The position numbers were made by a program, and so were the translations under genes. A stretch of DNA of 64,000 nucleotides from Frankineae bacterium MT45 (GTDB lineage Bacteria; Actinomycetota; Actinomycetes; Mycobacteriales; Jatrophihabitantaceae), in assembly GCA_900100325.1 (NCBI GenBank), contig LT629697.1, positions 372,001-436,000 on the forward strand, given 5' to 3'. The notes beneath the pieces are model-generated. The model was not told the origin of the DNA, did no database searches, and worked only from the letters and a program-made list of their open reading frames with translations. Below, piece after piece: positions 7,878 to 16,032 of this stretch. Position 1 is the stretch's first letter, and each line of letters opens with the position of its first letter.

Positions 7878-9095
7878 TCACCGGAGTTCTTCTTCGCTCT
7901 CGGCGTCGGCCCGCCAGAGGCGCCGCAGGATCAGGGTGAGAGCAGCCGCCGCGATGAGGAGGACGGCGATGCTGCGCCCGAGCGATGACCCCAGATCTGA
8001 GAGCCAGCGCCCGACATAGTTGACGTGAAAGACGCCGAGGCCGAGCTTGGAGTTCACCGGCACCTGCCAGTGCTCGCTGACCTTGTTGGCGTCACCGCGA
8101 GTTTCGAAGTCCATGGTCGCGCCGTCCCGGTGCATCGAGACGATGCGGTGGGTGACGCTCTGGTTGTGCAGCGCCGGGCTGCGGAAGGTCACCAGGTCAC
8201 CGGGATGCAACTGCTCCGGCGACACCGAACGGCTGATGACGAGCGCCCCGACCTGCATCGTGGGGCGCATCGATCCACTGAGGACCACGGCGCCGCGGTA
8301 GCCCATGGCCGCACCGACGAAGCAGCCGAGGATGCCGACGATGGTGGCCAGCAGCGCGACCGTGATGGCGATGCTGGTGCCCCGGCGGACGAAGAAGGTA
8401 CCGACGTGACTGAGGCGGACCGCCAGCGACGGAGGTGCCGAGTGGCGAGCCCGATAGCGGGCCTGCTCCTTGGATTCCAGGGCGAGTTGCTCGGGGGCGG
8501 CGCGCAGCATGGCCCGTTCGACCTGCTCGTTGGCCAGCTCCTGCTGCACCTGCGGGTCTTCGATCAGCGCACGGACGAAGGCCGGGGCCTGTTCGGCGGC
8601 GATCTCGGCCGCGCGGTTCAGCGAGACCTCGGGGAGCGGTGCCTCGGGGAGGTACGCCTCAGGCTCGGTGAGCTCAGGCAGGACGACCTCAGGCAGCACG
8701 ACCTCTGGCCGTGGCAATTCAGCTTGCATGACTTCCGCCGCAACCAACGGGGGGAGGGAGACCTCCACCCGAGGCGTCTCCGCGCGGGAGACGCTCGAAA
8801 GATTGCCGGCATCGACGACCGTCGGACCGAACGTGGTCGGGCCCCAGTCGGGTCGGTCGATCGACAAGCGCTGCAGTAGCGACATCGAGTCCGGTCGCGC
8901 CTCGACGGCGGGTTCGACGGTGGGCTCAGCAGTGCGCTCGGCAGTCGCGAACCGCGCGTGCGGTTCGGCCACCTCGGCCGGGGTCGGCTCTTCGGCGGCG
9001 TGTCGCCCGCGGGTGCGCGCAGGCAGCGGCGAAGCCGCGCCGACCTTGGTGGTCGGCGCGGCTTCGCCCAGCGGGGCGTCCACAACGGAAGTCAT
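7878..9095 (-). CDS. SipW-type signal peptidase I (S26B) with long N-terminal region
   Basis: A 405-residue protein. The C-terminal third is a signal peptidase of the archaeal/ER/SipW class: hydrophobic segment at about 240-262, VLSGSMRPTM with catalytic Ser near 275, VTHRIV with His near 316 (Ser-His dyad rather than Ser-Lys), a GDANK segment and a second membrane segment at about 375-392. The first 230 residues are an unusual cytoplasmic region rich in Glu, Pro and Ala with repeated LPEV-like units. It starts 13 bases after the stop of the TasA-like gene, the same pairing as sipW-tasA in Bacillus, so it is probably the dedicated peptidase for that substrate. Confidence 0.88.
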   Translation of the reverse strand: MTSVVDAPLGEAAPTTKVGAASPLPARTRGRHAAEEPTPAEVAEPHARFATAERTAEPTVEPAVEARPDSMSLLQRLSIDRPDWGPTTFGPTVVDAGNLSSVSRAETPRVEVSLPPLVAAEVMQAELPRPEVVLPEVVLPELTEPEAYLPEAPLPEVSLNRAAEIAAEQAPAFVRALIEDPQVQQELANEQVERAMLRAAPEQLALESKEQARYRARHSAPPSLAVRLSHVGTFFVRRGTSIAITVALLATIVGILGCFVGAAMGYRGAVVLSGSMRPTMQVGALVISRSVSPEQLHPGDLVTFRSPALHNQSVTHRIVSMHRDGATMDFETRGDANKVSEHWQVPVNSKLGLGVFHVNYVGRWLSDLGSSLGRSIAVLLIAAAALTLILRRLWRADAESEEELR

Positions 9096-9108
9096 CGTGC
9101 GGGTCCGA

Positions 9109-9816
9109 TCAGGTCGCGGTGAGGGTCCAGGTCAGCGTGACCGTGATCGTCTGGTTGCAGTAGGTGGCGCAGTTGGTGTCGGCACCGGGCAGGCCACTGA
9201 CGGTGAACTTGTACCAGGTGTGGTTCATCGTCGAAGCCGTGTAGTTAGTGCCGTTGGCCCAGGTGGCCAGCGTCGCGCCCTGCGTTCCCATGTTGTTGTC
9301 AGTGCCGCCCGGGTAGCTGGTGCAGGCACCGTTGTTGGTGTTCGTCCCAGGGGTCGTCACTGCCGCGCCGGCCGTCGAGTTGTAGACGGCGGTGTTCATC
9401 GTCAGCTGCGACTGCAGGGCGGCCTGACCGGCGCCACCGAGGGTGCCCGAGAGGGTCATGCCCGTCGCTGTGCCGGTGTAGTCCACCTCGATGCACTTGG
9501 TAGTGGCGGCAGAGCCCGGCGAGAGGTTGGTGACGTTGAACATCGCGGTACCGGTAGCGGTCGCCGAGCCAGCCTCACCACCCTGGTTGTCGTCGATGAG
9601 GATCGTCGAGGTCGTGAAGGTGTTACCGCCGTTCACGTCCTGCGCGGTCCACGCGGCCCACGTGCCGGCTACCGCCAGCGAGCCCACGGCGAGGAGCGCC
9701 GCGATACTCATGAGCAACTTGGTCTTGGAGAGCTGCAGCAGGTTACGCGGGGAGATCAGAAAGAAGGCCCCGCGCCTCCGCCGATTGGTGTCGCCTGATT
9801 CCTTGGCGTTTCTCAT
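9109..9816 (-). CDS. TasA/camelysin-like secreted protein with SipW-type signal peptide
   Basis: A 235-residue exported protein. A basic N-region (NRRRRG) precedes a hydrophobic core at about 34-50 and then GTWAAWTAQD at 51-60, the signature following SipW-dependent signal peptides. The mature portion is rich in Thr, Asn, Gly and Ala with paired cysteines and repeats the FNVTNLSPG and KCIEV elements seen in TasA/CalY-type proteins, which form surface fibres or remain membrane-linked. A GGAAGG ribosome binding site precedes the ATG at 9816. It is first in the minus-strand cluster, downstream of a long intergenic region. Polymerisation is an inference from the family. Confidence 0.83.
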   Translation of the reverse strand: MRNAKESGDTNRRRRGAFFLISPRNLLQLSKTKLLMSIAALLAVGSLAVAGTWAAWTAQDVNGGNTFTTSTILIDDNQGGEAGSATATGTAMFNVTNLSPGSAATTKCIEVDYTGTATGMTLSGTLGGAGQAALQSQLTMNTAVYNSTAGAAVTTPGTNTNNGACTSYPGGTDNNMGTQGATLATWANGTNYTASTMNHTWYKFTVSGLPGADTNCATYCNQTITVTLTWTLTAT

Positions 9817-10376
9817 GTCAGTACCTTCCGTGTACTTGGTCGTCGCTGCCAGCGCCCGATTTCCCGCTGTATCGGTGGTATCGGTCGCGTGAGAAAAAAG
9901 TTAAGGCAATACCTCAAAAACTTCTTGTTGATCTTGTTTTTCGTTTGCCAGGGGCGTATACCGCACTACTTCTTTGATCGGCTGGTGGCACATCGTGACG
10001 GAAACTACGGAACGCGCACAAAATGCTTCGCTGACGCCCGGTACCAGGTAATTTGCGCCAGTCCGCCGCGGGCCCGCGCACGTAAGGGCATACGGCGGAT
10101 CCGTCAACTCGAGTTCTTGAGACCTCGGCAACACAACAGATCCAGGCCACTGAATGCCCTAGTTTTACTGGGTATTTGGGCCAATAGCCGAGTCACGACT
10201 CCCACTGCAGGAGACTGCATAAGAGTGCAGCCGAGGGGATGGATCCTGGCACGCTGCTCAGATGAGCGCATACTTTACTGCGAAAGCAACGGGCTCGGTT
10301 CCGTATATTTCAAGAGTAATTCGGCGTCGATCGATAGTCACCGGTCGCCGGAGATTCGCTAGAACGCCAATCGTTT
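9817..10376. other. AT-richer 560-base intergenic region upstream of the TasA-like operon
   Basis: No credible gene was found on either strand; the short open frames here lack normal actinobacterial codon bias. Base composition drops visibly compared with neighbouring genes, with A/T runs such as GAAAAAAG near 9892 and several TATA-like words. It separates the marR stop (10377) from the TasA-like start (9816) on the same strand, so it probably holds the operon promoter and a long 5' leader. I looked for GEMM and ydaO riboswitch cores on the minus strand and did not find a convincing one. Confidence 0.5.
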
Positions 10377-10916
10377 TCAGTGAGCGCGGAGTCCCGCCAC
10401 GATCTTGTCCAGCAGAACGGCCAGTTGACGTCGCTCGTCGTCGTCCAGCGGGGTAACCAGGTTCGACTCGACCACGTCAGCCTCGGTGACGGCTCGCCGG
10501 AAGAGCTCCCAGCCGGCGGGCGTGAGGGTGACCTGCATCCGCGTCCGGTTGCTGGTGTCGGGCTCCCGGGCCACCAGTTCGCGAGCCACCATCCCGTCCA
10601 GGCGGTGGGTCATCGTCGATGGCGAGACACCGCATACGTCGGCGAGGTGCGACGGCGTCGAGTGCCCCTCCGGCCCCTCGACGGCCAGACAGGTGAGCAC
10701 GCTCCACTCGCCAGGGGAGATATCGAGGTCGAGGAACTGCTGCCGGTAGTAGATGTCGAGGCGGCGCCCGACCCGGCTGATGGCCGTCACAATGCGCTGC
10801 ACCGACTCCTCGCCGCCGGCCGCGGTGTAGACGGCGACGGCCCGTTCGAACTCGGCATACGGGGTGGCCGGCTTGGCTGTGGCGGAGCTATCAGATTTTC
10901 GCTTTGCCGGGGCCAT
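10377..10916 (-). CDS. MarR family transcriptional regulator
   Basis: A 179-residue winged-helix regulator. The DNA-binding core spans about residues 65-130 (DISPGEWSVLTCLAVEG, then CGVSPSTMTHRLDGMVARELV with the basic wing DTSNRTRMQVTLTPAG). Start is set at the ATG at 10916 (MAPAKRKSDSS), because the longer frame to 10976 would run through the palindromic operators and the opposite promoter. A TACAGT -10-like box lies 7-12 bases before this ATG, suggesting a leaderless transcript. It is divergent to an MFS exporter, the classic MarR arrangement, and likely represses both genes until an effector binds. Confidence 0.87.
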   Translation of the reverse strand: MAPAKRKSDSSATAKPATPYAEFERAVAVYTAAGGEESVQRIVTAISRVGRRLDIYYRQQFLDLDISPGEWSVLTCLAVEGPEGHSTPSHLADVCGVSPSTMTHRLDGMVARELVAREPDTSNRTRMQVTLTPAGWELFRRAVTEADVVESNLVTPLDDDERRQLAVLLDKIVAGLRAH

Positions 10917-10927
10917 GGCTCTACTGT

Positions 10928-10970
10928 ACTTTCGATAGTGTACTTCGAAATCGAAGTTTGAAATCAAACT
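10928..10970. promoter_or_regulatory. Cluster of MarR operator palindromes
   Basis: Two overlapping perfect inverted repeats with an AA centre: ACTTCGA-AA-TCGAAGT at 10942-10957 and AGTTTGA-AA-TCAAACT at 10955-10970. They share AGT at 10955-10957. A third imperfect element, ACTTTCGATAGT, is at 10928-10939. Together they cover the regulator promoter and the region upstream of the exporter ATG at 10993. MarR proteins bind such 16-base palindromes, so dual repression is expected. The binding protein is inferred from position. Confidence 0.72.
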
Positions 10971-10992
10971 TGACAACTAGACAGGACTTGAA

Positions 10993-12234
10993 ATGCGCTC
11001 CGCCCGCGGCAAAGTTGCCGTGCTGCTCATCGGTTCATCCCTCGCCTCCGGCGGCTGGGGAGCAGTGCTCCCCTTCATCTACTCCGACATCAGCACCACC
11101 CGACACCTCGGCGGCATGGTTGCCGCCGCCACTTTCATCGCCTTCGCCATCGGCTCGCTGCTGGCCGCACCCAGTGCTGGTGCCGCCGCCGACCGTGGCA
11201 ATCCGGTTCGAGTAGCCACCACCGCCCGTCTGGTGATGGCGCTGTCGGTCCTCGCCCTCGGACTCAGCACGTCGGCGATCGGTGTCTGGTACAGCGCGGC
11301 CGCCCTCGGCGCCGGCGTCGCCTTCACCCAGCCGTCGGTTTCGGTACTTCTCCTCGCGGGCACCCCGCAGCGTCGACACCGTGACGTCTTCGCCTGGCAG
11401 TCCATCACCCAGAACCTCACCCTGGCCGTCGGCGGATTCTTCGGCGGCTTGATCATCGACCTGCATACCCCGGCCGGGGCGCACCGCGTCTACTACCTGG
11501 CCGCCGTCGCCGCCGTCGCCAGTGCGCTCACCGTCTATGCCGCCGGGCGCCGCATCCACACCACCCGCGTCCCGTCGAAGTCCGCGGTCGAGGCCCCGGC
11601 CGGCTACCGCACGATGCTCGGCAACCGCAACCTGCGTCTCCTGCTCGGCGTCACCATGCTCATCACGCTGGCCTGCTACGCCCAGTACGAATCGGGGCTA
11701 CCGGCCTTCGCGATCAACGCCATGCACGTCTCGCCCAAGATCATCGGAATCGCGGTTGCGGTGAACGCGATCATGGTCGCGGTCCTCACCGGCCCGGTCG
11801 TGAGCATGACCCGGCGGCACGCCCCGACCAACCTGCTGGCCGCTTGCGCCTCGATCTGGATCGGCTGCTGGCTGATCATCGCCGTCCCGCTTTTCCTGCA
11901 CGGGATGGCGTCGGTCGCCCTCATCACCGGCCTGGCCACCATCTCGGTCGGTGAGACGATGCTCGCCCCGGTGCTGAACCCGCTCGCCGCATCACTCGCC
12001 CCCGACGGCGCGGTCGGCCGGACGCTGGCCATGGTCAGCGGATCCACCACGCTGGCCTGCGCTATCGGCCCCGCGCTCTCCGGAGTGCTCATCGCCAGCG
12101 GCGTCCCGTCCGGCTTCATCGTGCTGCAGCTCTCCTGCTGTGTCGGCGCGATCCTGCTCGCCCGTCGCCTCGGCGCCCTCATGCGCCGGCAGCGGCAGCA
12201 CGCCGAGGTGGAAGCCTTCGACCTCGCTGCGTGA
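10993..12234 (+). CDS. MFS transporter, probable drug or metabolite exporter
   Basis: A 413-residue major facilitator with about 12 hydrophobic segments in two halves separated by a basic loop (RRIHTTRVPSKS, about residues 190-205). The first intracellular loop has the degenerate motif-A stretch AAADRGNPVRVATTARL. An AGGA ribosome binding site lies seven bases before the ATG. Its divergence from a MarR regulator with shared operators suggests inducible efflux of a toxic compound, but the substrate is unknown. Confidence 0.83.
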   Translation: MRSARGKVAVLLIGSSLASGGWGAVLPFIYSDISTTRHLGGMVAAATFIAFAIGSLLAAPSAGAAADRGNPVRVATTARLVMALSVLALGLSTSAIGVWYSAAALGAGVAFTQPSVSVLLLAGTPQRRHRDVFAWQSITQNLTLAVGGFFGGLIIDLHTPAGAHRVYYLAAVAAVASALTVYAAGRRIHTTRVPSKSAVEAPAGYRTMLGNRNLRLLLGVTMLITLACYAQYESGLPAFAINAMHVSPKIIGIAVAVNAIMVAVLTGPVVSMTRRHAPTNLLAACASIWIGCWLIIAVPLFLHGMASVALITGLATISVGETMLAPVLNPLAASLAPDGAVGRTLAMVSGSTTLACAIGPALSGVLIASGVPSGFIVLQLSCCVGAILLARRLGALMRRQRQHAEVEAFDLAA

Positions 12235-12244
12235 GCAGCAGCAG

Positions 12245-13021
12245 TTAGGTGAAGCGGCGGACGAGCCGTAGCGGTGCGTTGCGGGTGATCACGGCGATCG
12301 CCCGCCACGGCCAGGGCGGCACGATCGCAGTGGCGCCTTCGCGCTGGATCGCCTTCACCATCGACCGGCAGCCGGTCTCGTTGTCGACCATCAGCGGCAT
12401 CTTGCGGGTGACCTTGTCATTCATCTCGGACTCGATGTACCCCGGGAAGAGCGTGGTCACGACGATGTCATGGCCTCTCTGACCGAGCAGGTCCGAGCGA
12501 ATGCCCTCACCCAGCGCCGCGATCCCCGACTTGGTGGCGGCGTAGACGGTCGCGGCTCCCGGCATGCCCCGCATCGCCGACATCGATGAGACGATGACCA
12601 GATGCCCCGACTTCCGGGCATAGAAGTGAGTCATCGCCGCCTCGCACTGGGCGAGCGCGGCCACGAAGTTGGTCTCCGCGGTCTGCCGGTTGGCAGCAAA
12701 CTTGCCGCTGCCGACGCGCCCGCCCTTGCCGAGCCCGGCGTTGACGATGACCCGGTCCAGGCCGCCCAGGTCGGCCGCCGCCTTCTCGAAGACGGTGAAG
12801 ACCGCATCGTGATCATTGACGTCCAACTGGTGGCAGACGACGACGATGCCCGGATGGCGGGCCGACAACTCGTCGCGCAGTGCCTCCAGCCGATCCAGGC
12901 GCCGCGCCGTCAGGGCCAGGTTGTGACCGGCGGCCGCGAAGAGGCGAGCCATCCCCTCGCCAAGGCCCGCGCTGGCCCCGGTGATGAGAATGTTCCGGCG
13001 AGCGAGCCCCTGCTCCGGCAC
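12245..13021 (-). CDS. Short-chain dehydrogenase/reductase
   Basis: A 258-residue classical SDR. TGASAGLG (about 14-21) is the NAD(P) glycine motif, VNAG follows near 92, the catalytic serine is in VIVSSMS, and YAATK (about 160-164) supplies the catalytic Tyr and Lys. The C-terminus (PWPWRAIAVITRNAPLRLVRRF) is hydrophobic/basic, a tail seen in membrane-associated SDRs acting on lipid substrates. A GTG start lies 4 bases after the ilvE stop on the same strand, so the two are probably co-transcribed, although no shared pathway is evident. Confidence 0.87.
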   Translation of the reverse strand: MPEQGLARRNILITGASAGLGEGMARLFAAAGHNLALTARRLDRLEALRDELSARHPGIVVVCHQLDVNDHDAVFTVFEKAAADLGGLDRVIVNAGLGKGGRVGSGKFAANRQTAETNFVAALAQCEAAMTHFYARKSGHLVIVSSMSAMRGMPGAATVYAATKSGIAALGEGIRSDLLGQRGHDIVVTTLFPGYIESEMNDKVTRKMPLMVDNETGCRSMVKAIQREGATAIVPPWPWRAIAVITRNAPLRLVRRFT

Positions 13022-13025
13022 GCGT

Positions 13026-14123
13026 TCAGCCTGCCGCGACGAGCTGGTGGATCCAGCCGTGTTCGTCGGCCGAGTGGCCCGTCTGAATGCTCAGCAACTC
13101 CTTGCGCAGCGCCACGGTGACCGGGCCGGGAGTACCGTCGCCGATGCTCCATCCGCCGGCGGCGCTCTTCACCACACCCACCGGCGTGATGACGGCGGCC
13201 GTCCCGCAGGCGAAGACCTCCGTGATCGCGCCTGAAGCGCAGCCGGCCTGCCAGTCGTCGGTGGAGATCTTCCCCTCCTCGGCCGTGTACCCGAGGTGCG
13301 CGGCCAGGCTGAGCAGGGAGTCGCGGGTGACGCCGGGTAGCAGCGTGCCGGTGAGGGCCGGCGTGACGATGCGCGCCGAGGGCCCACTGCCGTAGACGAA
13401 GTAGAGGTTCATCCCGCCCATCTCCTCGACCCAGCGGTGCTCCACAGCGTCCAGCCAGACCACCTGGTCGCAGCCATGCGCAGCCGCGGCGGCCTGGGCC
13501 ACCAGCGAGGCGGCGTAGTTGCCACCGCACTTGGCTTCGCCGGTACCGCCCGGTGCGGCGCGGGTGAACTCGGTGGAGAGCCAGACCGTCACCGGCTGGA
13601 CGCCGCCCTTGAAGTAGGCACCGGCCGGGGAGGCTATGAGCAGGAATGTGTAGGCATTGGCCGGACGCACACCCAGGCCGACCTCGGTGGCGATCATGAA
13701 CGGGCGCAGGTAGAGCGCGGCCTCACCGTCGCTCGGGACCCAGGCCTGGTCGGCCTCGACGAGGAGGCGGACAGCCTCCACGAAGAGCTCGTCCGGTAGC
13801 TCAGCCATGGCCAGCCGGCGGGCCGAGCGGCGGAAGCGGGCAGCGTTGGCGTCCGGGCGGAACGTGGCGATCGAGCCGTCGGCCTGGCGGTATGCCTTGA
13901 GCCCCTCGAAGATCTCCTGCCCGTAGTGCAGCACCATCGTCGCCGGGTCCAGCGTCAGCGGACCGTAGGGCACGAGCTCTACATCGCCCCAGCCACCGTC
14001 AGCGGTCCAGTCGATGCGAACCATGTGATCGGTGAAGTACCGGCCGAAGCCGGGGTCGGCGAGAATTGCCGCCCGTTCTTCGGCACTGCGCGGCTGCGGG
14101 TTGAGGGTGACGGTGGTGGCCAT
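13026..14123 (-). CDS. ilvE: Branched-chain amino acid aminotransferase
   Basis: A 365-residue PLP enzyme of fold type IV that transaminates Leu, Ile and Val with 2-oxoglutarate. Diagnostic segments are [14 protein letters not shown] (about 66-79), [10 protein letters not shown], the PLP lysine in [12 protein letters not shown] (about 200-211), EEMGGMN and the phosphate-binding [23 protein letters not shown] region split by short loops. Length agrees with actinobacterial IlvE. It is followed by the SDR gene and faces the VWA gene at 14218. Confidence 0.95.
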   Translation of the reverse strand: MATTVTLNPQPRSAEERAAILADPGFGRYFTDHMVRIDWTADGGWGDVELVPYGPLTLDPATMVLHYGQEIFEGLKAYRQADGSIATFRPDANAARFRRSARRLAMAELPDELFVEAVRLLVEADQAWVPSDGEAALYLRPFMIATEVGLGVRPANAYTFLLIASPAGAYFKGGVQPVTVWLSTEFTRAAPGGTGEAKCGGNYAASLVAQAAAAAHGCDQVVWLDAVEHRWVEEMGGMNLYFVYGSGPSARIVTPALTGTLLPGVTRDSLLSLAAHLGYTAEEGKISTDDWQAGCASGAITEVFACGTAAVITPVGVVKSAAGGWSIGDGTPGPVTVALRKELLSIQTGHSADEHGWIHQLVAAG

Positions 14124-14217
14124 GGGTTCGATCTTAGTTCGCCGAAACGCTATGCGTCACAGGGTTTTGCTGGCACTCTGACCTATCTACTCGCCAGTAC
14201 AAGAGAGGCACCAACCC

Positions 14218-16014
14218 GTGCGGCCGTCGAAGAAACAAATCGTGTTAGCCGTCCTGGTCATCGGGCTCGGCACCTTCGCCGGCCTGAAGTACCACGCAGA
14301 TCACAGCAAGAAGGAGCCGATCGCTGCGATCACCCCGCCGCGGCCCGGCTGCGACACGGTGACCGTCGCCGCGGCGACCGAGACCGCTCCGCTGCTGGCC
14401 AAGATCGCCGACACCTACAACCACAGCGGGCGGACGCTCAACGGCAAGTGCTTCGGGATCAAGGTCGACGCGGTCGACTCCGCCGACGCCGAGTCCCAGC
14501 TGGTCGCCGGGTGGAACGTTCAGCGCGGCGACGCCCCGGACGTCTGGGCCCCCGCCTCCTCCAGCTGGCTGGCGATCTTCGGTGACGACGCGGCGAAGGC
14601 CGACCACTCGACGACGCTGGTGCCGTCGACGGCCGATTCGATCGCCTCCACCGCCCTCACGGTGGCGATGCCCAAGCCGATGGCCACCGCGCTCGGCTGG
14701 CCGGCCGTCCCGATCAGCTGGCGGGAATTGGCCGCACTGGCCAAGAACCCGGCCGGCTGGGGAGCCAAGGGGCACCCGGAGTGGGGTGCCTTCACGTTCG
14801 TCAAGGCGAATCCGAACTATTCGACGTCCGGGCTGAACGCCACCATCGCCTCCTTCACGGCGGCCACCGGCTCGCCCACCCCGCTCAGCTCCGGCAGCGT
14901 GGCCTCGACCAGCGTCCGCAGCACGGTCGCGCCGCTAGAGCAGGCGATCGTCAATTACGGAGACGATCCGACCGCCTTCCTGCGCACCCAGCAGCGGGCC
15001 GATGCCGAGGGGAAGCCGCTCAGCTACGCCAGTGCCTTCGCCGTCGACGAGAAGTCCGTGCTCGACTACGACGCCGGCAACCCGAGCGGCGACCCGGCGA
15101 CGGCGGGGTCGCACGCGAAGCCGCGCGTGCCACTGGTCGCCATCTACCCCTCGGACGGGACGCTCTACAGCGACAACCCCTACGCGGTGCTGAACGCGAC
15201 CTGGTCGACGCACGACCGTCAGGCCGGGGCGAAGGACTTCTTCGACTACCTGGTGATGCCGGCCCAGCAGCGGGTCTTCACCGACGCCGGTTTCCGCACC
15301 CCGACCAAGCAGCCGGGTACCGCCATCTCCGCCAGCCCCTACCTGAAAGCGGCGGGCCCCAGCCTCACTCTGACGGCGCCATCAGGGAGCACCATCGCCG
15401 CCCTCCGCTCGGCCTGGAGCCTGCTCCGCAAGCCGGCCCGGGTGCTGCTGATGATCGACGTCTCCAGTTCGATGGGTGACAGCACCGCCGAGAACGGGCC
15501 GACCAAGCTGGAGCAGGCCAAATCGGCGGCGCTCAGCGCACTGGACGAGTTCACGGGGGCCGATGAAGTCGGTCTCTGGCAGTACAGCTCGGGCCTGCCG
15601 ACCGCGGCCCGGACGTATCAGGAACTGGTGCCGGTGGGGCACTTCGACATCGACAAGAGCCAGATCAGCGCGGCGATCTCGACCCTCACGCCGAAGAACG
15701 ACTCCACGCTCATCCCGGCCGTCCGCTCGGCGATGAGCCAGCTGACCGATGACGTGGAGCCCGGACACATCAACGCCATCGTGGTGCTCAACAACGCGAA
15801 GAACGATTACCCGGCCGACAACGATCAGGCCGGGCTCGTCAGCAGCCTGCAGAAGGGGACGGCCGGGGTGAAGATCTACTCGATCGCCTACGGCACTGGC
15901 GCCGACAAGGCGGGGCTACAGTCCTACGCCGACGCCACCAAGGGCCAGCTCTATGACGCCACCGACACCTCGACGGTGGCCGGGGCATTCCAGAGCGCCT
16001 TCTCGAATTTCTGA
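14218..16014 (+). CDS. Membrane-anchored solute-binding-like protein fused to a VWA domain
   Basis: A 598-residue envelope protein. A short basic start and one hydrophobic segment (about 8-24) form a signal anchor. Residues about 45-385 resemble an extracellular solute-binding protein (TVAAATETAPLLAKIADTYN; NAKGHPEWGAFTF-type region; PYAVLNATW). Residues about 405-598 are a von Willebrand factor A domain with the MIDAS pattern DVSSSM near 413 and a later Asp/Thr-containing strand (TLTPKNDSTLIPA). GTG at 14218 follows AGAGAGG. Such fusions occur in actinobacteria with unknown ligands; metal-dependent protein contact is the expected VWA role. Confidence 0.83.
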   Translation: MRPSKKQIVLAVLVIGLGTFAGLKYHADHSKKEPIAAITPPRPGCDTVTVAAATETAPLLAKIADTYNHSGRTLNGKCFGIKVDAVDSADAESQLVAGWNVQRGDAPDVWAPASSSWLAIFGDDAAKADHSTTLVPSTADSIASTALTVAMPKPMATALGWPAVPISWRELAALAKNPAGWGAKGHPEWGAFTFVKANPNYSTSGLNATIASFTAATGSPTPLSSGSVASTSVRSTVAPLEQAIVNYGDDPTAFLRTQQRADAEGKPLSYASAFAVDEKSVLDYDAGNPSGDPATAGSHAKPRVPLVAIYPSDGTLYSDNPYAVLNATWSTHDRQAGAKDFFDYLVMPAQQRVFTDAGFRTPTKQPGTAISASPYLKAAGPSLTLTAPSGSTIAALRSAWSLLRKPARVLLMIDVSSSMGDSTAENGPTKLEQAKSAALSALDEFTGADEVGLWQYSSGLPTAARTYQELVPVGHFDIDKSQISAAISTLTPKNDSTLIPAVRSAMSQLTDDVEPGHINAIVVLNNAKNDYPADNDQAGLVSSLQKGTAGVKIYSIAYGTGADKAGLQSYADATKGQLYDATDTSTVAGAFQSAFSNF

Positions 16015-16032
16015 TTCCTGAAGGAACGGATC

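Noticed and set aside
9889-10362. 157-codon open frame on the plus strand in the region before the TasA-like operon
   Set aside because: It lacks the strong GC3 bias of real genes here, has no ribosome binding site, and its translation is basic and without any recognisable domain.
9817-10376. Possible c-di-GMP or c-di-AMP riboswitch upstream of the TasA-like gene
   Set aside because: Words such as GGCAAACG and GGCGACCGG are reminiscent of known cores, but the conserved pairing partners were not found on the minus strand.
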